Origin: Sphingobacterium sp. R2
Lineage (GTDB): Bacteria > Bacteroidota > Bacteroidia > Sphingobacteriales > Sphingobacteriaceae
DNA: 64,000 bases
Assembly: GCF_040760075.1 (NCBI RefSeq)
Contig: NZ_CP142884.1
Span: 310,001 to 374,000, forward strand
Direction: 5' to 3'
Positions 17,080 through 26,066 of the stretch are shown here, piece by piece. Made by a program: the position numbers and the translations under genes. The notes under the pieces are model-generated. The model was not told the DNA's origin, did not search any database, and was given only the letters and a program-made list of their open reading frames with translations. How positions within the stretch are numbered: the stretch's first letter is position 1; each line of letters opens with the position of its first letter.

Positions 17080-17883
17080 TCATCGGATTACTTTATATCG
17101 CGACGATACTGAAAAAGGCATTTCGACAGGTTCGTTAAAAGTAACTTTGTTAAAATTAATTTCTGTCTTAATTTCTTGGCGGCCGTCAGAAATGATCATT
17201 TTTAAAAGCATCGGAAATTCCTGTCCCGAAGCCAAAGCATATTCGCCATAATTAGCTTCCAATAATTGTTTCTTTGAAAGTTGGGCTAATCTAAATTGAT
17301 AAGGCCTATTGTTATTATTCAACCTATACAAAAAATCCAACTCATTGAGTTTACCGTCCAATTGAACCGACATTGAATCCTGCTTAAAGTTTACCTGATC
17401 AATATCAGATAAGAGATCCACAGACAGATTTGCCAGCAATAAGTCTTGTAAGTTTCCAAACGTCAGATCGGAACTGGCGAAACGGTATAAATAATCAAAA
17501 GGCTTAACCATATATTCACTTTGAAACTTATTGAGGATCTGAACACTGTCTGGAGTTATTAGAACACGTGCCACTTCGATACCCAATGTAGCAGAAATGG
17601 AAATCCAGATTCGCTTATCCTTCTCTATTCTAATAGTTGAATTGACGTCATAATTGTCCTTTCCCAAATCAAGCCTCATTTTAGCTTTTCCCGAAAAAGT
17701 CGAATAATCCAAATTGTTCAAAAAAAGATGGCGTAAACTATTTTTCTTTGCCTCTCTGGTATTATCCTTTATCGTCAATTCGTTTTGAGCCCTCAGCTCA
17801 GCTTCTTTCAGCATCCTCTTCTTCGAACTACAGGAAGAGAGCAAAACCATTACAGCACAAGCCCAAACAATTTTATTCCACAT
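17080..17883 (-). CDS. DUF4292 lipoprotein
   Basis: A 267-residue predicted outer- or inner-membrane lipoprotein. The N-terminus 'MWNKIVWACAVMVLLSSCSSKK' has a lipobox with Cys at about residue 18. The rest is a beta-rich domain of the DUF4292 type, with a likely LolA/LolB-like fold in the family: 'YSTFSGKAKMRLDLGKDNYDVNSTIRIEKDKRIWISISATLGIEVARVLITPDSV' is its core. The function is not known. A TTG at 17896-17898 would add five residues, but the ATG at 17883 gives a normal lipoprotein signal and an 11-base overlap with the upstream TPR gene, implying translational coupling. Confidence 0.82.
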   Translation of the reverse strand: MWNKIVWACAVMVLLSSCSSKKRMLKEAELRAQNELTIKDNTREAKKNSLRHLFLNNLDYSTFSGKAKMRLDLGKDNYDVNSTIRIEKDKRIWISISATLGIEVARVLITPDSVQILNKFQSEYMVKPFDYLYRFASSDLTFGNLQDLLLANLSVDLLSDIDQVNFKQDSMSVQLDGKLNELDFLYRLNNNNRPYQFRLAQLSKKQLLEANYGEYALASGQEFPMLLKMIISDGRQEIKTEINFNKVTFNEPVEMPFSVSSRYKVIR

Positions 17884-19591
17884 AACTTTTTGTGTCAATC
17901 TTCTTTTTCAATTTCAGCTTATTATCATCCGAATCCACTCCCTTTTCCAAAGCCAAAGTCCATTGTTTAACGGCATCGTTTTTTTTCCCTAACTTAAACA
18001 GAATATCACCATAATGTTCCAGCAACACCGAAGTTTGTGGGATAGTATTTTTTAATGCCTTTTGAATCCAAACCAATGCTTCGTCATATTTTCCATCGGC
18101 AAATAGCACCCAAGCATAAGTATCCTCAAACGTACCATTATTGGGTTGCAAATTTGTTGCCATAGCAGCATATTTCGTAGCCTCATCAAGTCGTTCCTTT
18201 CTTAACGACAAATAGTAGGCTAAATTGTTCATTGCTGTCACATTTGTACTATCGAGTCGGATGGCTTCCATGTACGCTGCGTCGGAGGCTTTATACATTT
18301 TGAGCGAGTTATAAATATCACCCAATCCGCCATAGATATTTGCCTGTAAGAATGGAGATTCTTCCTGTGCATTATTCAATGCTGCTTCCATAAACTTCCG
18401 ACTATTTTCCATATCCTTCTTCATCAGATAAGCCATACTGGTAAAATAGAGTATTGTAGCGTTATTGGGCACATAATGCAAAGCCTCTCCACCATGAGCG
18501 ATTGCCTGATCAAATTCACCTTTATCCATATCCAAGCTCATTAACATTCGCCAGGCATCGATCTGATAGGGGTTCATACTAACCGCTACTGCCAAAGAGC
18601 TTTGGGCAGCAGTTTTATCATCTTTTAGCCATAGTACCTGTCCTTTTGCCATATGGCTTTCAGCAATCCGCGGATGAACCTCCACCAGGATATTAGCCAG
18701 TTCGAGTAATTGATCCGGTGTATAAGGCCCCTTGGGATTTAATAAAGTCATTATTATCCGATTTTTATCAGCAAAGTCTATCTTTTTAGACTGAAACCCC
18801 TGTTTGAGCGCATCAAGGGATAACTTGAGCTTTTTATCAAATCGATATAGATCGGCTAAGTCAAAATAGAGAAAGTCTTCTTTTGTGGTGAGAATTCCTT
18901 TATTGATATATTCCAGTGCTAACTTCGAGTTTTTGGAAAGATTATACGCTTGTGCCAGCTGACCATACACCTGGGCTAAAGAAGTCCCTTTATCTGCCCA
19001 GGGCTTTAAAAGCTCTATGACACTTTTATAATTGCCCGCATCATTCAACAACACACTACCGACCATATCCAACGTATCTGAAGAACCAGCAATTTCTTTA
19101 GTTTTATAAAAGTACTCTAAAGCCACATCTTTATATCCGCCATTAAAAAGAAGCATGATTCGTTCGCGTTTAAGCGACGCGGTGTTATTATCGTCCTGAT
19201 CAATCAGCTTATCAAGATAAATCAATGCACTGTCTGCATCATTTTTACTTTTAAATGCGTCGACCGCGAAACTCAGATATTCTGGCTTAGACTGAATATC
19301 AAGCGCTTGCTTAATGGCTTGAATCGCTCCATCCTGATTTCTCATCTGAGCAAGAAGAATCGCTTTAGTAAAATAGATATCGTCTGCCTGCGGAAAGTCT
19401 GCGATGATAGCGTCAAGAGAATCCATACCCGGTCCAATTTTGCCTTGCTTCAATATCTCTTGCACATTTTTAAATCGGGCATCATATGGTTTTGTTTTCC
19501 TATCTTGTGATTGCGCGTGCAATGAATTCACGACCAAAAGGAACACGCCAATAAAACTTAAAAATCGTTTATTCAAAAAATTAAATCTCAT
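17873..19591 (-). CDS. secreted TPR-repeat protein
   Basis: A 572-residue protein with a signal peptide ('FLLVVNSLHAQ', cleavage near residue 27) and tetratricopeptide repeats over most of its length, for example 'ADDIYFTKAILLAQMRNQDGAIQAIKQAL', 'QIDAWRMLMSLDMDKGEFDQAIAHGGEAL' and 'TAMNNLAYYLSLRKERLDEATKYAAMA'. TPR arrays are protein-binding scaffolds; a periplasmic or outer-membrane location is predicted. The partner is unknown. It is the first gene of a minus-strand set with the DUF4292 lipoprotein, the EnvC-like protein and TatA. Confidence 0.88.
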   Translation of the reverse strand: MRFNFLNKRFLSFIGVFLLVVNSLHAQSQDRKTKPYDARFKNVQEILKQGKIGPGMDSLDAIIADFPQADDIYFTKAILLAQMRNQDGAIQAIKQALDIQSKPEYLSFAVDAFKSKNDADSALIYLDKLIDQDDNNTASLKRERIMLLFNGGYKDVALEYFYKTKEIAGSSDTLDMVGSVLLNDAGNYKSVIELLKPWADKGTSLAQVYGQLAQAYNLSKNSKLALEYINKGILTTKEDFLYFDLADLYRFDKKLKLSLDALKQGFQSKKIDFADKNRIIMTLLNPKGPYTPDQLLELANILVEVHPRIAESHMAKGQVLWLKDDKTAAQSSLAVAVSMNPYQIDAWRMLMSLDMDKGEFDQAIAHGGEALHYVPNNATILYFTSMAYLMKKDMENSRKFMEAALNNAQEESPFLQANIYGGLGDIYNSLKMYKASDAAYMEAIRLDSTNVTAMNNLAYYLSLRKERLDEATKYAAMATNLQPNNGTFEDTYAWVLFADGKYDEALVWIQKALKNTIPQTSVLLEHYGDILFKLGKKNDAVKQWTLALEKGVDSDDNKLKLKKKIDTKSYVE

Positions 19592-19759
19592 CTACTTCCG
19601 CTAAATAATTAAAAATTTGTTCCTGCAATATACTAACTAATGTAACAATATTCATTCGAGGTAGTTGTAAAAATATTGAGATTAGCGGGTGGTGTAATAA
19701 ATTCGACTCGTATTCAGCAAAATAAGTAAAATAGATTTTAAAATATAGAATATTAGATG

Positions 19760-19787
19760 TACCTTTGCAGACCCTTGAGATAAGGGA
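19760..19787 (+). promoter_or_regulatory. promoter -7 element and short leader hairpin of the rplM operon
   Basis: TACCTTTG at 19760-19767 fits the TAnnTTTG -7 consensus; the upstream -33 region is weak. Transcription would begin near 19774. A small hairpin with arms CCCTT and AAGGG (19772-19776, 19782-19786) follows at once. Ribosomal protein leaders that bind L13 are known in bacteria, but I cannot say whether this is one. Confidence 0.5.
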
Positions 19788-19825
19788 AAGAAAAATTTTT
19801 TAATAAATTATTTAAACAAAAGCAA

Positions 19826-20269
19826 GTGAATACGTTAAGTTACAAAACTGTCTCTGCCAACAAGAACACCGTTAACAAAGAGTGGATCGTTGTTGACGCT
19901 GAAGGAGAGATTTTGGGGCGTTTGGCGAGCAACATCGCGAAAGTAATTCGTGGTAAGCACAAGCCTACATTCACCCCACACGTAGACTGTGGAGATAACG
20001 TGATTGTTATCAATGCAGACAAAATCAAATTGACCGGAAACAAATTAGGTGACAAAGTTTACGTACGCTACACTGGATATCCAGGTGGTCAGCGTTTTGT
20101 TTCTCCTAAAGAGTTAATGGCTAAATTCCCTGAGCGCATCATTGAAAAAGCTGTTCGTGGTATGCTTCCTAAAAACCGTTTAGGTCGTCAATTGTTTAAG
20201 AACCTTTACGTTTATGCTGGTACTGAGCACAAGCATGAAGCACAAAATCCAAAACCAGTTAAATTTTAA
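19826..20269 (+). CDS. rplM: 50S ribosomal protein L13
   Basis: A 147-residue protein with the uL13 features '[54 protein letters not shown]' and '[11 protein letters not shown]', and the C-terminal '[22 protein letters not shown]'. The start codon is GTG. It is the first gene of the rplM-rpsI-rpsB-tsf cluster, a conserved order in Bacteroidota, with 11 bases to rpsI. Confidence 0.98.
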   Translation: MNTLSYKTVSANKNTVNKEWIVVDAEGEILGRLASNIAKVIRGKHKPTFTPHVDCGDNVIVINADKIKLTGNKLGDKVYVRYTGYPGGQRFVSPKELMAKFPERIIEKAVRGMLPKNRLGRQLFKNLYVYAGTEHKHEAQNPKPVKF

Positions 20270-20280
20270 GGAGAATCGAC

Positions 20281-20667
20281 ATGTCAACAACTAATACTTC
20301 AGGAAGAAGAAAAACTGCTGTTGCCCGCATTTACTTAACTGCTGGTAGCGGAAACATAATCATAAACGGTAAAGACTACAAAGAGTATTTCCCAACATTA
20401 CCTTTGCAATACATCGCTACTCAATCTTTGAACGTAGCTGGTGAATTAGCAAACTTTGATGTAAAAGTAAACGTTAACGGAGGTGGTGTTAAAGGTCAAG
20501 CAGAAGCTGTTCGCTTAGCGATCGCAAAAGCATTGGTTGAGCTTAACCCAGAAGTTAAACCTGCATTACGTGCTAAAGGTTTAGTAACGCGTGATGACCG
20601 TATGGTTGAGCGTAAGAAACCAGGACGTCGTAAAGCTCGTAGAAGATTCCAATTCAGTAAACGTTAA
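20281..20667 (+). CDS. rpsI: 30S ribosomal protein S9
   Basis: A 128-residue uS9 protein with 'GRRKTAVARIYLTAGSGNIIINGKDYKEYF' at the start and the positive C-terminal tail 'RMVERKKPGRRKARRRFQFSKR' that reaches the P-site tRNA. An AAGGAG lies just ahead of the ATG. It lies 11 bases after rplM and 18 before rpsB. Confidence 0.98.
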   Translation: MSTTNTSGRRKTAVARIYLTAGSGNIIINGKDYKEYFPTLPLQYIATQSLNVAGELANFDVKVNVNGGGVKGQAEAVRLAIAKALVELNPEVKPALRAKGLVTRDDRMVERKKPGRRKARRRFQFSKR

Positions 20668-20685
20668 TCAAAGGAGGATCAAAAA

Positions 20686-21483
20686 ATGGCAAGAACTACT
20701 TATCAAGATTTATTGGATGCAGGTGTGCACTTTGGTCACCTTACACGTAAATGGGATCCGAAAATGGCTAAGTACATTTTCATGGAGCGCAACGGTATCC
20801 ACATCATTGACTTGAACAAAACACTTACGAAGTTAGAAGAAGCTGCATCAGCTATCAAACAAATCGTAAAATCAGGTCGCAAAGTTTTATTCGTAGCTAC
20901 GAAAAAACAAGCAAAAGAGATCATCGCACAACAAGCGAAAGAGGTTAACATGCCTTTCGTGACTGAGCGTTGGTTAGGTGGTATGCTTACAAACTTCGCT
21001 ACAGTTCGTAAGTCTATCAAAAAAATGTCTAACATTGACAAAATGCAAAAAGATGGTACTTACGATGTATTGTCTAAAAAAGAGAAGTTGATGATTCAAC
21101 GTGAGCGTATCAAATTAGAAAATCTTTTAGGAGGTATCGCTGATTTGAACCGTTTGCCAGCTGCTTTATTCATCATCGATGTGAAAAAAGAACACATCGC
21201 TGTTTCTGAAGCAATGAAATTGAACATCCCTACTTTTGCAATGGTAGATACAAACTCTGATCCTTCGAACATTGATTTCCCAATCCCTGCAAACGATGAC
21301 GCTAGCAAATCTATTAGCTTAATCGCAGGTATCATTGGTCAAGCAATCCAAGAAGGTTTGGACGAGCGCAAACGCGACAAAGAAGAAGAAGCTGAAAAAG
21401 ATGCTGCTGCTGCTAAAGCAAAAGCTGATAATGGTGAAGCTTCAGAAGCTAAACGTCCTCGCAAAGCGAAAGACGGAGAATAA
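20686..21483 (+). CDS. rpsB: 30S ribosomal protein S2
   Basis: A 265-residue uS2 protein: 'TYQDLLDAGVHFGHLTRKWDPKMAKYIF', 'VLFVATKKQAKEIIAQQAKEVNMPFVTERWLGGMLTNFATVRKSI' and 'MVDTNSDPSNIDFPIPANDDASKSISLI'. The C-terminus carries an Ala/Lys/Glu-rich extension. It has an unusually strong ribosome site for this phylum (AAAGGAGG). A large branched hairpin follows before tsf. Confidence 0.98.
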   Translation: MARTTYQDLLDAGVHFGHLTRKWDPKMAKYIFMERNGIHIIDLNKTLTKLEEAASAIKQIVKSGRKVLFVATKKQAKEIIAQQAKEVNMPFVTERWLGGMLTNFATVRKSIKKMSNIDKMQKDGTYDVLSKKEKLMIQRERIKLENLLGGIADLNRLPAALFIIDVKKEHIAVSEAMKLNIPTFAMVDTNSDPSNIDFPIPANDDASKSISLIAGIIGQAIQEGLDERKRDKEEEAEKDAAAAKAKADNGEASEAKRPRKAKDGE

Positions 21484-21493
21484 TATTTTTATT

Positions 21494-21568
21494 CCAAACC
21501 GGATGGCGTAGCGTTAGTTTCTGGAAAAGTTTACTTTTCTTGAACTAGCCTATCTGTCCGGTTTTTTG
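21494..21568 (+). terminator. branched terminator-like structure between rpsB and tsf
   Basis: Outer arms AAACCGGA (21496-21503) and TCCGGTTT (21557-21564) enclose nested pairings (TAGTTTC with GAACTA; GGAAAAG with CTTTTCT), ending in a T-run. It would stop or reduce read-through from rpsB into tsf. Confidence 0.75.
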
Positions 21569-21676
21569 TTTAACAGAACCCGTTTAGTAAGAATGTTAAA
21601 CTTCATATTAGCTTAACCTTTTTTAAGTTAATATTGTACAAATTTTAGTCGTAAATAATAACAAAAAGAAATAAAC

Positions 21677-22513
21677 ATGTCAGTACAAATTTCTGCATCA
21701 GATGTAAACAAATTGCGTCAACAAACTGGCGCTGGTATGATGGATTGTAAAAAAGCTTTGGTTGAGTCTAATGGTGACTTTGAAGCTGCTGTAGATTACT
21801 TGCGTAAAAAAGGCGCTAAAGTAGCTGCTAGCCGTCAGGATCGCGACTCTAACGAAGGTGTTATCATCGCTAAAGCTACTGCTGATGGCAAATCAGGTAT
21901 TGTAGTTGAAGTTAACTGTGAAACTGACTTCGTAGCTAAAAACGCAGACTTTGTAGCCTTCGCTGAAAAAATTGCAGATATCGCATTAAACAATAAACCT
22001 GCTTCTTTGGAAGAATTAAAAGGTTTGGAACTTGATGGCAAAAATATCGCTGATTCTTTAATCGAGCAAACTGGTGTCATTGGTGAGAAAATTGACGTTT
22101 CTAAATACGAAACAATCACTGCTGAAAAAGTTATCGCTTATATTCATGGTAACTACCGTTTAGGTGTATTGGTAGGTCTTTCTGCTGATGCAGCTGGTGC
22201 TGAAGAAGCTGGTAAAGATGTGGCAATGCAAATTGCTGCAATGAACCCTATTGCAATTGATAAAGACGGTGTTGATCAAAACACAATCGAGCGTGAAATC
22301 GCTATTGCAAAAGAACAAATCATCGCTGAAGGAAAACCAGCTGAAATGGCTGAAAAAATTGCTCAAGGTAAATTGAACAAATTCTTCAAAGATACAACCT
22401 TGTTAAACCAAGAGTTTGTAAAAGATTCTTCTAAAAACATCGCGCAATTCTTAGATTCTGTTTCTAAAGGATTGACTGTAACTGCTTTCAAACGCGTACA
22501 ATTAGGCGCATAA
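21677..22513 (+). CDS. tsf: translation elongation factor Ts
   Basis: A 278-residue guanine-nucleotide exchange factor for EF-Tu. The N-terminal UBA-like domain and signature 'VNKLRQQTGAGMMDCKKALVESNGDFEAAVDYLRKKG' are present, along with the 'GIVVEVNCETDFVAKNADF' motif that contacts EF-Tu. It lies 193 bases after rpsB with a terminator-like structure between them, and so may have its own promoter. Confidence 0.98.
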   Translation: MSVQISASDVNKLRQQTGAGMMDCKKALVESNGDFEAAVDYLRKKGAKVAASRQDRDSNEGVIIAKATADGKSGIVVEVNCETDFVAKNADFVAFAEKIADIALNNKPASLEELKGLELDGKNIADSLIEQTGVIGEKIDVSKYETITAEKVIAYIHGNYRLGVLVGLSADAAGAEEAGKDVAMQIAAMNPIAIDKDGVDQNTIEREIAIAKEQIIAEGKPAEMAEKIAQGKLNKFFKDTTLLNQEFVKDSSKNIAQFLDSVSKGLTVTAFKRVQLGA

Positions 22514-22558
22514 GCATATTTCCATGCTATTCTATTATTAGAAATGGAAACATTTTAA

Positions 22559-22593
22559 AACAGGGGCTATTCATCGAGTAGCCCCTGTTTTTA
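22559..22593 (+). terminator. intrinsic terminator of tsf
   Basis: Arms CAGGGGCTA (22561-22569) and TAGCCCCTG (22579-22587) with a 9-base loop and a T-run. Confidence 0.92.
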
Positions 22594-22697
22594 TTTATAT
22601 CTCCTCCATCCAGTTCCCAACTGTTATCGCTTAAATCCATTTTTATTTTATTTCTAAATTTTATGTAACTTAAGGACACATAAAAAACTGACAGCAT

Positions 22698-23567
22698 ATG
22701 GGCATGTTAAAGGAGAACGCACTAAAAGGAAAGCGAATATTAATCACGGGTGGTGGCACAGGGCTAGGAAAAGCGATGACAGATTACTTTCTTGAGCTTG
22801 GAGCCTCTTGTCTGATTACAAGTCGCAAAGAGGATATTATACAACAGACAGCAAAAGAATTATCAGAAAAACATCAGGCAAAATGTCTTGCTGTGGCGGG
22901 GGATGTTCGCAATTATGATGATGTTGAACACGTCGTTTCCTATGGATATGAGCATTTCGGTGGAATAGATATTCTCATAAATAATGCCGCTGGAAATTTT
23001 ATCTCCCCTACCGAACGTTTAAGCCATCGAGCCTTTGAATCTGTCATTGGAATTGTCCTTCAAGGGAGTATAAATTATACCCTCGCGCTGGGAAAAAGGT
23101 GGATCGCGCAAAATGAACAAAATAAGGCTGTACTGAGTATTGTCACAACCTATGCGTGGACTGGATCTGGATATGTAGTACCATCTGCAACTGCCAAGGC
23201 TGGAGTTCTAGCACTCACCCGTTCGCTAGCTGTGGAATGGGGAAAAAAAGGGATACGACTAAACGCTATCGCACCAGGCCCATTTCAAACCTCCGGAGCC
23301 ATGGAACGCTTGTTGCCTGGTGAATTGGGCCAACTTCTCTCCCCAACCAAACGTATCCCTTTGGGTCGCTTGGGTGAACTACAGGAACTTGCTAATCTCG
23401 CGGCCTATTTAGTATCTGACTACGCAAGTTATATCAATGGTGATGTCATTACTATAGATGGTGGAGAGTGGCTTAAAGGAGCAGGAGAGTTTAATGGTTT
23501 GGATATTATTCCCGAAGATCAATGGGATTCTATTGAAAAGATGACCCGAAACGCAAAAAGCACCTAA
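22698..23567 (+). CDS. SDR oxidoreductase, 2,4-dienoyl-CoA reductase type
   Basis: A 289-residue short-chain dehydrogenase. The cofactor loop 'ILITGGGTGLGKAM' and 'ILINNAAGNFISPTE' are typical. The usual Y-x-x-x-K is replaced by 'VVPSATAKAGVLALTRSLAVEWGKKGIRLNAIAPGPF', keeping the Lys but not the Tyr. That pattern, with NNAAGNF, is known in the 2,4-dienoyl-CoA reductase branch, which reduces dienoyl-CoA intermediates of unsaturated fatty acid oxidation using NADPH. The assignment to the branch is good; the substrate is inferred. No other beta-oxidation genes are near. Confidence 0.8.
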   Translation: MGMLKENALKGKRILITGGGTGLGKAMTDYFLELGASCLITSRKEDIIQQTAKELSEKHQAKCLAVAGDVRNYDDVEHVVSYGYEHFGGIDILINNAAGNFISPTERLSHRAFESVIGIVLQGSINYTLALGKRWIAQNEQNKAVLSIVTTYAWTGSGYVVPSATAKAGVLALTRSLAVEWGKKGIRLNAIAPGPFQTSGAMERLLPGELGQLLSPTKRIPLGRLGELQELANLAAYLVSDYASYINGDVITIDGGEWLKGAGEFNGLDIIPEDQWDSIEKMTRNAKST

Positions 23568-23671
23568 TAATATTTTAAGAACAACAAATGATTTACACTT
23601 TATCGTGGATGTAAATTCATAATTGTTGCATTACAACAAAAGGAAAAATTAAGTGTTTATTCTATTTTTCT

Positions 23672-23679
23672 TAGGTTTG
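23672..23679 (+). promoter_or_regulatory. candidate promoter -7 element of the AraC-family gene
   Basis: TAGGTTTG matches TAnnTTTG and lies 31 bases ahead of the ATG. No strong -33 TTG is seen at the right distance. Confidence 0.45.
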
Positions 23680-23710
23680 TAGTTGGTATTTATTCAGCAG
23701 CATCGTACAT

Positions 23711-24532
23711 ATGACGGATTTATCTTTCGCTTCTCAGAAAATCAAGCAAAAACAAAAAATAGAACTAAATAAAACAGGCTTTGATTTCGCTTTAGTATAT
23801 ATACTGGAGGGATCGGTCCTGTCTAAAGAAAATATGTTGAAATTTTCAAAAGGAAATTTACTCTTTTTGAATAAGACCTGTGAAACACTTGAAACTAAGA
23901 AAGATGCAATGGTATTCGTCCTCTATTTTTCCAGTTCCTATTTTAAAGATCTTCATTTTATACAGCAAAATTTCAGACTTTCTTACAGTCCGGTGGAAAT
24001 TTTCAATTCGAAGACATTTTTAAATAGGAGCCTATCGCTGAAGAAAGAAAATAAAAAATTGACGGAGCAGGTATTCGGCCTAATACATCAATATGACCGT
24101 GAGGACGCAACGACTTCTATTTTCATATTCCACCAAATTATGTCTCTTTTTGCTTTAGTGGAAAATATTGTAAAAGACCTGGGCCTGCCTATTCATGCAT
24201 CTTATGAAATGTCTCAAGAAATCGATCAATATATTCAGCAAAACATTTATTTTCCCGACAAATTACAAATTAAGTCAATCGCCGATCAGTTTCAAATTTC
24301 CGCTAATTATTTTGGTGCATTTTTTAAAAAGCGATATACTGTGAGTTATAAAACGTATATCGATGATATTCGAATTAAACTTATTGAAGACAGGTTAGCT
24401 TCCAATACCTATAGCATGAAACAAATTGTAGAAGAACTTGGATTTAACGATGAGAGTCACTTGACTAATTTTTATAAGAAAAAACGAAATGTTACACCAA
24501 GCTCTTATAAGAGAGCTAAAAATAGCATTTGA
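23711..24532 (+). CDS. AraC-family transcriptional regulator
   Basis: A 273-residue regulator. The C-terminal ~100 residues hold the double helix-turn-helix of the AraC family: 'LQIKSIADQFQISANYFGAFFKKRYTVSYKTYIDDIRIKLIEDRL' and 'MKQIVEELGFNDESHLTNFYKKKRNVTPSSYKRAKNS'. The N-terminal part is beta-rich and cupin-like, with no recognised ligand pocket. It stands alone between an SDR gene and an acidic protein; the target genes and effector are unknown. Confidence 0.87.
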   Translation: MTDLSFASQKIKQKQKIELNKTGFDFALVYILEGSVLSKENMLKFSKGNLLFLNKTCETLETKKDAMVFVLYFSSSYFKDLHFIQQNFRLSYSPVEIFNSKTFLNRSLSLKKENKKLTEQVFGLIHQYDREDATTSIFIFHQIMSLFALVENIVKDLGLPIHASYEMSQEIDQYIQQNIYFPDKLQIKSIADQFQISANYFGAFFKKRYTVSYKTYIDDIRIKLIEDRLASNTYSMKQIVEELGFNDESHLTNFYKKKRNVTPSSYKRAKNSI

Positions 24533-24749
24533 TAAGTTATCATGCTGAATTATACCATGGAGACTATAATTTGGACTAAGCTGAACGGCTTTTTCTAAAA
24601 CTAACATGTTCTGCCCTTTTTAAATGAAACTTTATCTTTTTGGTATTCAACTGATATTCTGATAGCACTTGAGCCCCCACTTTGTCTAGTAAAATCCAAA
24701 CTTTTTTTTATATGAACTGTTTTAATGATGAATAAAAATTAGCAGAATT

Positions 24750-25133
24750 ATGTCAAAAAAAGAATATAGAAACGGGAAAGTTGAAGAAGACTATCCGGAT
24801 AAAGAACAGGATCTTACTTTTAACAAAGACCTTGACAGTTATGAAATGGATGTCGACGGTAACGATCCAGATTATGCTCATCCGGCTGATTACGACACTA
24901 TTGCAGAGGGTGCTGTTGATGATGATTCAACCTATGACAATTCAAATCCATTTGTGGGCGATGAATATGCTTCGAAAGATGAACTTCAGGGCGAAGACTT
25001 GGATCAGGCGAACATGCGAATTGAGACTTTTGATCATGAACGGTTATCTCCTTTAGACAAGAAATTAGCAGAGAATGAAGAAGATTTGAGAGATGATCTT
25101 GATGAAGAAGGATATCCTAAGAATGACAGATAG
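24750..25133 (+). CDS. highly acidic hypothetical protein
   Basis: A 127-residue protein I do not recognise. It is soluble, without signal peptide or cysteine, and very rich in Asp and Glu (for example 'DDDSTYDNSNPFVGDEYASKDEL' and 'ENEEDLRDDLDEEGYPKNDR'), with several Tyr-Asp and Asp-Asn pairs. The composition suggests a disordered protein. It has its own strong terminator and no operon partners. Codon use looks like its neighbours, so it is likely a real gene. Confidence 0.7.
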   Translation: MSKKEYRNGKVEEDYPDKEQDLTFNKDLDSYEMDVDGNDPDYAHPADYDTIAEGAVDDDSTYDNSNPFVGDEYASKDELQGEDLDQANMRIETFDHERLSPLDKKLAENEEDLRDDLDEEGYPKNDR

Positions 25134-25154
25134 TTTCCGAAAATAAAATCATTG

Positions 25155-25180
25155 TAAGGGACCAAAAGGTCCCTTTTTCT
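25155..25180 (+). terminator. intrinsic terminator after acidic protein gene
   Basis: Arms AAGGGACC and GGTCCCTT (25156-25163, 25168-25175) with an AAAA loop, then a T-run. Confidence 0.9.
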
Positions 25181-25288
25181 ATTTTTTGAAATAAGAATCT
25201 TTAATTTAAAAAATACACACTATAACGATCTCAACAGTAACCTTAACTCCCAATTTTTACGTAAGTTTACTTTGAAGATTGTTATCAT

Positions 25289-26065
25289 ATGCAAAGTATA
25301 TTACCGCTCATCCGGATCGTTGACCTCAAAAAATCGTACGGCACAAAGGAAATTTTGAAAGGAATTAACCTCGACATATTCCCAGGCCAAGTGATCGGAT
25401 ATATTGGCCCAAATGGGGCAGGCAAATCCACCACTGTTAAAATATTGACAGGACTAATTGAAGATTTCACAGGCACTGTAGAAATTAATGGTATCAACAT
25501 TCAAGAAGATCCATTGGCCGTAAAAGCATTGTTAGGTTATGTTCCCGAAAATGCTGAATTATATGAAGTACTGACTCCTATTGAATATTTAGATTTTGTA
25601 GGTAAGCTTTATGGAATGGAAAATAATATTATTCTGGAACGTTCCTTAAAGTTATTGACTGCTTTTGGTCTTGAATCAAATGCGAATAATAGGATGGACA
25701 CCTTCTCAAAAGGAATGCGTTAAAAAGTACTCTTGATCTCAGGAATTATTCACAACCCTCAAATTATTGTTCTGGATGAACCCTTATCTGGACTTGATGC
25801 GAATGCCGTTATTTTTGTTAAGGAACTTATTTCCTTACTTGCAAAAGAAGGAAAAACAATTTTCTACTGCTCCCATATGATGGATGTTGTCGAAAAAGTA
25901 TCCGATCGGATTTTACTTATAAACCAGGGGAGCATTATCGCGGATGGTACAATTGAGGAGCTAAAAACAGAAGCTAACGAATCTTTGGAGCATATATTTG
26001 CAAAATTAACAAATAGTGGCAGCAATACATTGGATGTCTCCAATATCATTAGAGCAATTCAATAG
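25289..26065 (+). pseudogene. ABC transporter ATP-binding protein with in-frame stop codon
   Basis: One continuous frame of 258 codons plus stop is broken by TAA at codon 145 (25721-25723). Before it are Walker A 'GPNGAGKST' (40-48), the Q-loop region and 'FSKGMR', the start of the ABC signature. After it, in the same frame, are Walker B 'IIVLDEP' (159-165), the D-loop, and His196 of the H-loop ('FYCSHMMDVVEKV'). The family has Gln at the stop position (FSKGMRQK), so one C-to-T change of CAA explains the break. It is therefore a recent nonsense allele, a sequencing error, or a split gene re-initiating at the TTG at 25733. A membrane protein gene starts one base after its stop. Confidence 0.85.
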
Positions 26066-26066
26066 C

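Noticed and set aside
25289..26065. Frameshift as the cause of the break in the ABC ATPase gene.
   Set aside because: The frame is the same on both sides of the stop (distance 444 bases, divisible by 3), so a nonsense codon explains it without any indel.
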